A DNA stretch of 64,000 bases from Okeania sp. SIO2C9 (GTDB taxonomy: Bacteria > Cyanobacteriota > Cyanobacteriia > Cyanobacteriales > Microcoleaceae). The DNA lies in NCBI RefSeq assembly GCF_010672455.1, contig NZ_JAAHGO010000046.1, positions 1 through 64,000 on the forward strand, written 5' to 3'. Below are positions 58,414-64,000 of the stretch, piece by piece. The notes beneath the pieces are model-generated. The model had not been told where the DNA came from. It searched no databases and saw only the letters and a program-made list of their open reading frames with translations. Position 1 is the first letter of the stretch. Each line of letters opens with the position of its first letter. Position numbers and translations under genes: made by a program.

Positions 58414-58974
58414 ATGAGTTTGACTGAAATGACAGGAACAGAAATTGATAATTATGCTCCAGATTTTGAATTGCCAGGAGTAGATGGTGAGGTTCATCAT
58501 TTAGCAAGATATTTAGAAAATTTTAAAGTAGTGTGTGTGATATTTTTGAGTAATCAATGCCCAGAAGTAGATTTATACATTGAACGGATTAAGCAACTGC
58601 AAAAAGATTTTCAAAACCAAGGAGTAATCATAATTGGAATGAATGCTAATGATGCGACGATTTCTCCCAAAGATAGTTTTGAAAAAATGAAAGAATTTGC
58701 AGCTAATAATAAACTAAATTTTCCCTATATTCGGGATGTAACTCAAGACGTAGCAGAAAGCTTTGGGGCTGACAAAATACCCGAGGCTTTTTTATTGGAT
58801 CGGGAAGGTAAGTTACGATATCGTGGCCTAATAGACGATAATGTTAATCAGCCAGAAGCAGTAAAAGTTGCTTATCTACATCAGGCAATTGCCCAACTTC
58901 TTCATCTTGAAGAAGTAACCCCATCTCATACAGAAGTTGTTGGTTGCTCAATTAAATGGCGCCAGAAATTATAA
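58414..58974 (+). CDS. thioredoxin-fold (AhpC/TSA-like) protein
   Basis: 186 aa from the ATG at 58414. An upstream ATG at 58387 lies inside the duplicated spacer and would add nine residues. Peroxiredoxin/thioredoxin fold: YAPDFELPGVDGEVHHLARY, then VCVIFLSNQCPEVDLYIERI with a single Cys where thioredoxins have CxxC, and the cis-Pro loop DKIPEAFLLDREGKLRYRGL. This SNxCPxV-type family is of uncertain redox role; one-Cys peroxidase chemistry is possible. The last residues include another Cys (VVGCSIKW). It lies 62 bp after the duplicated agmatinase tail. Confidence 0.8.
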   Translation: MSLTEMTGTEIDNYAPDFELPGVDGEVHHLARYLENFKVVCVIFLSNQCPEVDLYIERIKQLQKDFQNQGVIIIGMNANDATISPKDSFEKMKEFAANNKLNFPYIRDVTQDVAESFGADKIPEAFLLDREGKLRYRGLIDDNVNQPEAVKVAYLHQAIAQLLHLEEVTPSHTEVVGCSIKWRQKL

Positions 58975-59047
58975 CTCAACAGTAGTAATACTGGGGTGAT
59001 TGAATAAGGAAAAAGTGGATGGGGACTCAAACCCCCAACAAGCTTTT

Positions 59048-59222
59048 CATTAATGGATAATGGATAATGGATAATTGATAATTGATAATTACCTCTGGTT
59101 AAAACCGCTACGGAATTGAATATAAGGAGATATTATTTCTTTTTTTTCCCCTATCCAAGGGGAGGCTTTAAACCTGAATTATTTAATAATTAATAATTAA
59201 TAATTAATAATTCGGTAAATAC
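59048..59222 (+). repeat. dispersed element, copy J
   Basis: Forward copy with ATGGATAATGG tracts, ACCTCTGGTTAAAACCGCTA, GGGGAGGCTTTAAACC and a TAATTCGGTAAAT end. The central hairpin is absent. Confidence 0.65.
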
Positions 59223-59308
59223 CCTGTAGAAGGCGCGGTATTAAACCCAAAAGAAAAAAATAAAAAATTAACCGTCACTTCTTTAAACCCTTTGATAAAA
59301 GTTATAAA

Positions 59309-59426
59309 GGGTGCATCTCATATTTGCAAAAATACTTTTTTCCTATATATTCCCTATTCCCTATTCCCTATTCGCTGTTCCCTAAAAGCAATAAATTTTT
59401 GGCTTTATTCACGCATTGAGATGTAC
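59309..59426. repeat. GGGTGCATCTC MITE (copy 2)
   Basis: Starts GGGTGCATCTCATATTTGC and ends ...TTGAGATGTAC, sharing AAAAATACTTTTTT, the TATTCCC heptamers and ATAAATTTTTGGCTTTATTC with 29214-29321. The right end has decayed. The rest of the gap to 59679 shows nothing else. Confidence 0.65.
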
Positions 59427-59678
59427 AAGTTATAAAAAACTGAATAAATGGTAATTTCCAACTTTTGATAATTTAACTCTCATACCAATCTTATGTGAGT
59501 CTGTACAAAATTATGAAATTTATTAACTTATCTGTCTTGCACTACAGTCAACTCTGATTAAAATATTATTCTATGCAACTTCTTATGAATTTAGTCTCCA
59601 GAATAAAATAGTGGAAAAAAGCAGATCAACTGGTATCGTATTGTGGAAGCAACTTTAAGTTGAGAAAAGACTCACAGT

Positions 59679-60401
59679 ATGGGGACAGTTGATCAACGGG
59701 TTTTGCTGAAATTGAGCGGCGAATCCTTGATGGGAAGTCTGGGCTATGGCATAGATCCGGCAGTAGTCCAAGGAATTGCTCAAGAAGTGGCCGAAGTAGT
59801 GGCCACAGGAATTCAAATGGCAATTGTTGTTGGAGGCGGTAATATTTTTAGAGGTGTAAAAGCAGCCTCGAAAGGAATGGACCGAGCAACAGCAGATTAT
59901 GTTGGCATGATTGCCACTGTGATGAATGCCATTACCTTACAAGATGCCCTCGAACAAGCAGGAGTGCCGACAAGAGTCCAAACAGCGATCTCCATGCAGG
60001 AAATAGCTGAACCTTATATTCGTCGTCGAGCCATTCGCCATCTGGAAAAAGGCCGAGTGGTAGTTTTTGGCGCAGGTTCTGGTAATCCATTTTTTACCAC
60101 TGATACTACTGCAGCTCTCAGAGCAGCAGAAATTGACGCAGAGGTAATTTATAAAGCCACTAAAGTCGATGGGGTCTATGATTCCGATCCAGAAAAGAAT
60201 CCACAGGCCAAACGATACGAGTCCCTAACTTATGGGGAAGTATTAAGACAAGACTTACGGGTAATGGACAGTACAGCGATCGCTCTTTGCAAAGAAAATA
60301 ATATCCCGATTATTGTATTTAATCTTTCGGTTACGGGTAATATCCGTAAGGCCGTTATGGGAGAAAAAATTGGAACTATTGTGAGAGGTTTTGATGAATG
60401 A
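59679..60401 (+). CDS. pyrH: UMP kinase
   Basis: Phosphorylates UMP to UDP; cytosolic, essential, hexameric. 240 aa of the amino-acid-kinase fold: [19 protein letters not shown] (N-terminal ATP site), [14 protein letters not shown], then [20 protein letters not shown] and [15 protein letters not shown]. The length is exactly usual for the bacterial enzyme. The last bases overlap the start of frr (ATGA), giving the conserved pyrH-frr operon. Composition is less AT-rich than the accessory region. Confidence 0.96.
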   Translation: MGTVDQRVLLKLSGESLMGSLGYGIDPAVVQGIAQEVAEVVATGIQMAIVVGGGNIFRGVKAASKGMDRATADYVGMIATVMNAITLQDALEQAGVPTRVQTAISMQEIAEPYIRRRAIRHLEKGRVVVFGAGSGNPFFTTDTTAALRAAEIDAEVIYKATKVDGVYDSDPEKNPQAKRYESLTYGEVLRQDLRVMDSTAIALCKENNIPIIVFNLSVTGNIRKAVMGEKIGTIVRGFDE

Positions 60402-60946
60402 ATATAGAAGAAGCTGAAAAGAAAATGAAAAAAGCAGTTGAAGCTACTCAAAGTTCCTTCAACACCATTAGAACTGGAAGAGCTAATGCTTCTCTTTTAG
60501 ACAGAGTAATAGTTGAATATTATGGAGTTCCAACTCCACTCAAATCTATGGCAAATATTGGCATCCCAGATGCTAGTACCATTACTATTCAACCTTTTGA
60601 TAAAAGTAGTCTGGGCTTAATTGAAAAAGCAATTAATATGTCAGACGTTGGTTTAACTCCCAACAATGACGGATCTATTGTACGGCTAAATATTCCCCCA
60701 CTCACCAGCGAACGTCGTCAGGAAATGGTTAAGTTAGCAGCTAAACTTGCTGAAGAAGGGAAAGTTTCTGTCCGTAATATTCGTCGTGATGCTGTAGATT
60801 CAGTTCGTAAACAGGAAAAAAATAGCGATATTTCTAAAGATGAATCACGAGATTTGCAAGACAAAATTCAAAAGAAGACAGATAAATACATCGCCAAAAT
60901 AGATGATTTACTAGCTGCTAAAGAGAAGGATATTACAACGGTTTAA
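60398..60946 (+). CDS. frr: ribosome recycling factor
   Basis: Releases the ribosome from mRNA after termination together with EF-G. 182 aa with the two-domain signature: [20 protein letters not shown], the hinge [14 protein letters not shown], then [12 protein letters not shown]-like [20 protein letters not shown] and [17 protein letters not shown]. The ATG overlaps the pyrH stop by four bases, indicating translational coupling. It is complete and typical. Confidence 0.96.
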   Translation: MNIEEAEKKMKKAVEATQSSFNTIRTGRANASLLDRVIVEYYGVPTPLKSMANIGIPDASTITIQPFDKSSLGLIEKAINMSDVGLTPNNDGSIVRLNIPPLTSERRQEMVKLAAKLAEEGKVSVRNIRRDAVDSVRKQEKNSDISKDESRDLQDKIQKKTDKYIAKIDDLLAAKEKDITTV

Positions 60947-61207
60947 AAAAATCTTGAAAATCACAGATAAACAAAAGTAAAAAGTAAAAAATCAAGAGTT
61001 CAAAAACCTATATATCGACAAGATATGTAAAATCAAGTATCTTAAGAAAATAATAGGTAAGGTGGGCACTCTGTGATTTTTGCAGGGGGAAGGTTTCATA
61101 GATGGTTTAAGCAATTAAATAACTTTTCTATAGAAACTACCCCTGCTCAATAAGTATTTTCCCATCCTCACAAATCATAAAAAACCTCAGTATTAAAGTT
61201 AGAAGAA

Positions 61208-62323
61208 ATGTTTGATTGTATAATCGTAGGAGCAGGTCCAGCAGGAGGTACAGCAGCTTATCATTTGGCTAAAAAAGGACGTTCTGTTTTAGTCATAGAA
61301 AAGGAATCTTTGCCTAGAATAAAAGCTTGTGGTGGTGGGGTATCTCCAGCCATCGCTCAGTGGTTTGACTTTGATTTCACTCCAGCAATTTCTCTCAAGG
61401 TCAAAAAAATTCGCTATACATGGAAATTAGAAGACCCCGTAGAAGCAGATTTACCTTCTGCAATGTGGATGGTAAAACGGGATATTTTCGATCATTTCCT
61501 GATCCAAAAAGCTCAAGCAGAAGGTGCAGAACTAAGAGAAAAAACAGAAGTTACAGGTATTGAATTTAAAAGCGATCATTGGGAAGTTAAAACAAACGGA
61601 GAACCTGTTACAGGTCGTTATTTAATTGCGGCAGATGGAGCAAAAGGCCCAATGGCTAAATGGTTAGGTTTCAAAGAATCAAAAAAACGGCAAAGTTTGG
61701 TTTTTGAAACAGCATTAAAAGACCAAAATAAACAAGTTAACTTTGAATTTGGCTCAGTTAATAATGGCAATATCTGGAGTTTTCCAAAAGCAGATTCTTG
61801 CTCAATTAATATTGCTACTTTTAGAGGTGGAGAACCCAAAAATCTATCTAAAGATTTGATGGAATATGCACAAAAAATTGGTTTAAGTGCAAATCAAAAT
61901 GAATTATTAGAACATCCTATTTCTCTATGGGATGGAGATAAAAATCTCCACACAGAAAATGCAGTATTGGCAGGAGAAGCAGCAAGTATATTAGACCCCT
62001 TATCTGCCGAAGGAATTCGCCCCTCAATTTTCAGTGGTGTCAAAGCTGCTGAAGCAATAGATGAAGCTTTAGGAGGTAATGGGGATGCTCTGAAGAAATA
62101 TACTCAGGTAATAAATGAGGAATGGGGTGCAGATATGGTTTGGGCAGGTCGTCTAGCAGGAGCATTTTATAGGTTTCCCAAAGTAGCTTATAAAATGGGA
62201 GTTAAACTACCCGCAGCTACCGAAGTAATCAGTAAAATTCTTTGTGGAGAATTGCGTTATGCAGATATTGCTAACCGGGCTATTAAAAAACTCAGTGGCA
62301 GTTTTTTACCAGGAAGAAGTTAG
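61208..62323 (+). CDS. geranylgeranyl reductase family FAD protein
   Basis: 371-aa flavoprotein of the group that includes ChlP and archaeal lipid reductases. The FAD-binding start is CIIVGAGPAGGTAAYHLAKK with the E of VLVIEKESLPR. The conserved CGGGVSP motif follows, then YLIAADGAKGPMAKW and the second FAD motif VLAGEAASILDPLSAEGIRP. It would reduce isoprenoid double bonds with NADPH or a ferredoxin-linked donor. It is not ChlP itself on length and motif grounds, more a paralogue; the exact substrate is unknown. It is monocistronic with a terminator hairpin at 62358. Confidence 0.85.
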   Translation: MFDCIIVGAGPAGGTAAYHLAKKGRSVLVIEKESLPRIKACGGGVSPAIAQWFDFDFTPAISLKVKKIRYTWKLEDPVEADLPSAMWMVKRDIFDHFLIQKAQAEGAELREKTEVTGIEFKSDHWEVKTNGEPVTGRYLIAADGAKGPMAKWLGFKESKKRQSLVFETALKDQNKQVNFEFGSVNNGNIWSFPKADSCSINIATFRGGEPKNLSKDLMEYAQKIGLSANQNELLEHPISLWDGDKNLHTENAVLAGEAASILDPLSAEGIRPSIFSGVKAAEAIDEALGGNGDALKKYTQVINEEWGADMVWAGRLAGAFYRFPKVAYKMGVKLPAATEVISKILCGELRYADIANRAIKKLSGSFLPGRS

Positions 62324-62357
62324 TTGAATATAAACACAAAGAAATATTAGGAAATAG

Positions 62358-62408
62358 TGAGTAGTCAAACTTCTGGCTGAATTTAAAATTTCTAACTACT
62401 CATTTTTT
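62358..62408 (+). terminator. intrinsic terminator after the GGR-family gene
   Basis: TGAGTAGT (62358-62365) pairs with ACTACTCA (62395-62402), followed by TTTTTTCC. The loop is long (29 bases). The gap onward to 62685 shows nothing else. Confidence 0.6.
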
Positions 62409-62685
62409 CCTATTTGTTTATATTGATTAAAAAAATAGTTAGTCAATTGCAACTTAAGAAAATACAATCTACTGAGCTTGATGGACTTTAACTGAATCGG
62501 AAAATAAAAATAAGTTCTGATTACAGCACTCGGTACAGCCTTAATTATCTATAAGATTAAATTTTTTCATGTGGTATAACTGATGTTATTAATTTAACTC
62601 TAGTTAAAAACACAGCCCACAGATTAGGTAAAACGCATCTTATTTTCAAGTACTTGTATGCTCTATATTTTATTATGGTAAAGTA

Positions 62686-63095
62686 TTAATTTTTTATTAA
62701 TAACACATCATCTAACCCAGTGCAATCCGGATTGGGGCCTTTACCATATTCGGCTCTAATTTCAAAAGTTGTTGCATTTTCAAGAATATTTTTAAGAGTA
62801 GTGCCATTTTCACCTTTAATGACCCAACCTTGATTGTTTTTGAGTGAAACTAAAAATGTTTCCCAGGTTTCTTTAGGTCTACGGGAAAAAGAATACTCTG
62901 CTGAAGCAGTTTTATTTTTAATACGGATATCAGGTTTAGACCAGTAATAATCTCCACCCTCACTTTTGAGAGAAAGTTTCAAATGGGTAAATGAATTCAA
63001 GTCACCATTAAATTGTGCAGGAGAGAGAAAATATGTTGTTAATCCATCTCCCCTATCATCACAAACTTTTATATAGCCGTCATTACTCTTCTCCG
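62686..63095 (-). pseudogene. laminin-B-domain protein, 3' part (split by IS1)
   Basis: C-terminal part of a laminin B (domain IV)-like module, an extracellular beta-sandwich. Residues read SNDGYIKVCDDRGDGLTTYF, LNSFTHLKLSLKSEGGDYYW and, near the end, ATTFEIRAEYGKGPNPDC followed by GLDDVLL, as in known laminin-B domains. The frame appears to start inside the IS (63255), but that is an artefact. Joining 63095 to 63862, which removes the IS1 element and one 8-bp duplication, restores an uninterrupted frame (PDSGSSEKSNDGYIKVCDD). The gene is therefore disrupted by a recent insertion. Confidence 0.82.
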
Positions 63096-63853
63096 GGCGT
63101 TGCTGAAAAGTAATGATAAATGTTCTATAATTACCCACATGAAATGTCCAAAATGTAACTCCACCAAAACCAGAAAAAACGGCCATCGTCGTGGCCAACA
63201 ATGTTTCCAATGCCGAGTATGTGGTCGGCAATTCCTTGAATCCCCGAAAATGCAACCCTATTCACCACAGATTAAAGAACTATGTCTCAAGATGTATGTT
63301 AATGGTATGGGTTTACGAGGTATCGAACGAGTAACAGAGATTGATCATACAACCGTTATCAAATGGATTAAAGAGGCAGGTATCAAATTACCGGATGCAC
63401 CCGAAGAGGAGGAAATACCAGAAATAACTGAAATTGATGAGTTACAGACTTATCTGGGAAATAAGAAAAACAAAGTTTGGATTTGGACAGTAGTGAACCA
63501 TTGGAAGCAAGGAATCTTGTCCTGGGTCATAGGCGATCGCAGTAATAAAACCTTTCAATATTTGTGGTCAATAATTAAGTGCTGGCATAGTTTTTGGTAT
63601 GTAAGTGATGGTTATTGTGTATACCCTTGTTTTATTGCAGAGAGAGGATCACGCGCGTGAGTAAAACTTATATGACCAGGGTAGAAGGGGAAAATACTCG
63701 ACTACGACATTACCTAGCTCGCCTTCACCGCAAAACCCTTTGCTACTCGCGCGTCCCTTGAGATGCTCAAGTATTCCATTCGTCTTCTGCTGCACTATCT
63801 TAAATTTCAAACTCTTCCTATCGAAGCATAAATCATTACCAATCAGCAACGCC
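63096..63853 (+). mobile_element. IS1-family insertion sequence, 758 bp
   Basis: Ends are imperfect inverted repeats: GGCGTTGCTGAAAAGTAATG at the left, and GGCGTTGCTGATTGGTAATG read inward from the right (17 of 20 equal). It is flanked by perfect 8-bp direct repeats CTTCTCCG at 63088-63095 and 63854-63861. It carries one transposase gene, which is frameshifted. The insertion interrupts a laminin-B-domain gene. Confidence 0.92.
63139..63831 (+). pseudogene. IS1-family transposase with two frameshifts
   Basis: The single-frame cyanobacterial IS1 transposase starts at MKCPKCNSTKTRKNGHRRGQ (zinc ribbon CxxC...CxxC) with an HTH around LRGIERVTEIDHTTVIKWIK. The DDE domain is present in WIWTVVNHWKQGILSWVIGD and YVSDGYCVYPCFI. 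The frame breaks near 63650 (GAGAGAG next to CGCGCG), continues as VSKTYMTRVEGENTRLRHYL, breaks again near 63750 at TCGCGCG, and ends LEMLKYSIRLLLHYLKFQTL...A and TAA at 63829. The in-frame product stops at 63660 without the conserved C-terminal block, so this copy is probably inactive. Confidence 0.82.
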
Positions 63854-63861
63854 CTTCTCCG

Positions 63862-64000
63862 AGCTTCCTGAATCTGGCATTAAACTCGCTTGCAGAGGAA
63901 AAGCTGTCCAACCTTCTCTATCACCTGAATTAAAAGCCGATACTATAGAATTTAAGTTCTTACTAACCTCCAACTTTTTTTCTAATGATTTGATTTTTGT
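63862..64000 (-). pseudogene. laminin-B-domain protein, 5' part (runs off window)
   Basis: The minus-strand frame is open to the window edge: IKSLEKKLEVSKNLNSIVSA then FNSGDREGWTAFPLQASLMP. The FNSGDREGWT piece is the usual start of a laminin-B module, and KSLEKKLE suggests a short coiled coil before it. It continues into 62686-63095 once the IS1 element is removed. The N-terminus lies outside the window. Confidence 0.75.

Noticed and set aside
63096-63255. N-terminal 50 residues of the laminin-B protein read from this strand
   Set aside because: They are the antisense of the IS1 left end and transposase; the true N-terminal part lies beyond the IS at 63862-64000.
1-64000. tRNA, rRNA or group II intron
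   Set aside because: I looked for tRNA-like cloverleaf and CCA contexts, rRNA words and reverse-transcriptase motifs and saw none.

Overview
The window is AT-rich and gene-sparse, with scattered GCGATCGC (HIP1) octamers, heptanucleotide microsatellites, many small inverted-repeat elements and decayed transposases. The gene content is cyanobacterial: a 2-oxoglutarate decarboxylase / succinate semialdehyde dehydrogenase pair, a cyanobacterial-type glycogen synthase, a DUF1824 protein, a geranylgeranyl-reductase family flavoprotein and a HepA-like exporter. This fits a filamentous, low-coding-density cyanobacterium of the Trichodesmium/Okeania/Oscillatoria kind. That placement is inference; no rRNA or tRNA gene is visible.

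Layout. 1-13.7 kb: a lone ABC ATPase, a family-2 glycosyltransferase, the SSADH and 2-OGDC genes of the cyanobacterial TCA bypass split by a degenerate IS200/IS605 tnpB element, then an IS701 pseudogene that was hit by an 81-bp MITE and abuts a second repeat element, an IS4-like relic and a small HTH protein. 14-25 kb: DNA phosphorothioation (Dnd) core. dndD, dndC and a phosphorothioate-binding-type HNH endonuclease lie on the minus strand and dndB diverges from them. dndC and dndD are separated by about 2.3 kb of 136/149-bp tandem repeats, and the dndD-dndC-HNH block is bracketed by inverted copies of a ~115-bp element. 25-31 kb: assorted genes (glycosyltransferase, HTH paralogue, two small membrane proteins, PfkB kinase). 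31-48 kb: further Dnd/defence components, namely a Dnd-type restriction helicase, a 1321-aa NACHT/STAND NTPase, a small nuclease-fold protein, a small Dnd-associated protein followed by a DndD/Rad50-like ATPase, and a dnd-associated protein 4. Mixed in are a dead YefM-YoeB module, a lipoprotein methyltransferase and nonsense-mutated MazG-like and RidA genes. 48-64 kb: mainly housekeeping and polysaccharide genes (glgA, GT4 plus ABC exporter, alpha/beta hydrolase, agmatinase, thioredoxin-like protein, pyrH-frr, geranylgeranyl reductase), ending in a laminin-B-domain gene cut by an IS1-family element with a clean 8-bp target duplication.

How it fits together. The likely accessory system is a dispersed, roughly 33-kb Dnd island. 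DndB, DndC and DndD would make the modification (DndE and a cysteine desulfurase are not in the window). The helicase, the second DndD/Rad50-like ATPase, its small partner, the associated protein 4 and the HNH enzyme are candidate restriction or sensing partners. Between these genes the DNA is being reshaped by repeats. Three separate partial duplications of gene ends (dndD tail, second DndD-like head, agmatinase tail), two provable transposition events with 8-bp target duplications, and about eleven copies of a hairpin-bearing dispersed element are readable directly from the sequence.
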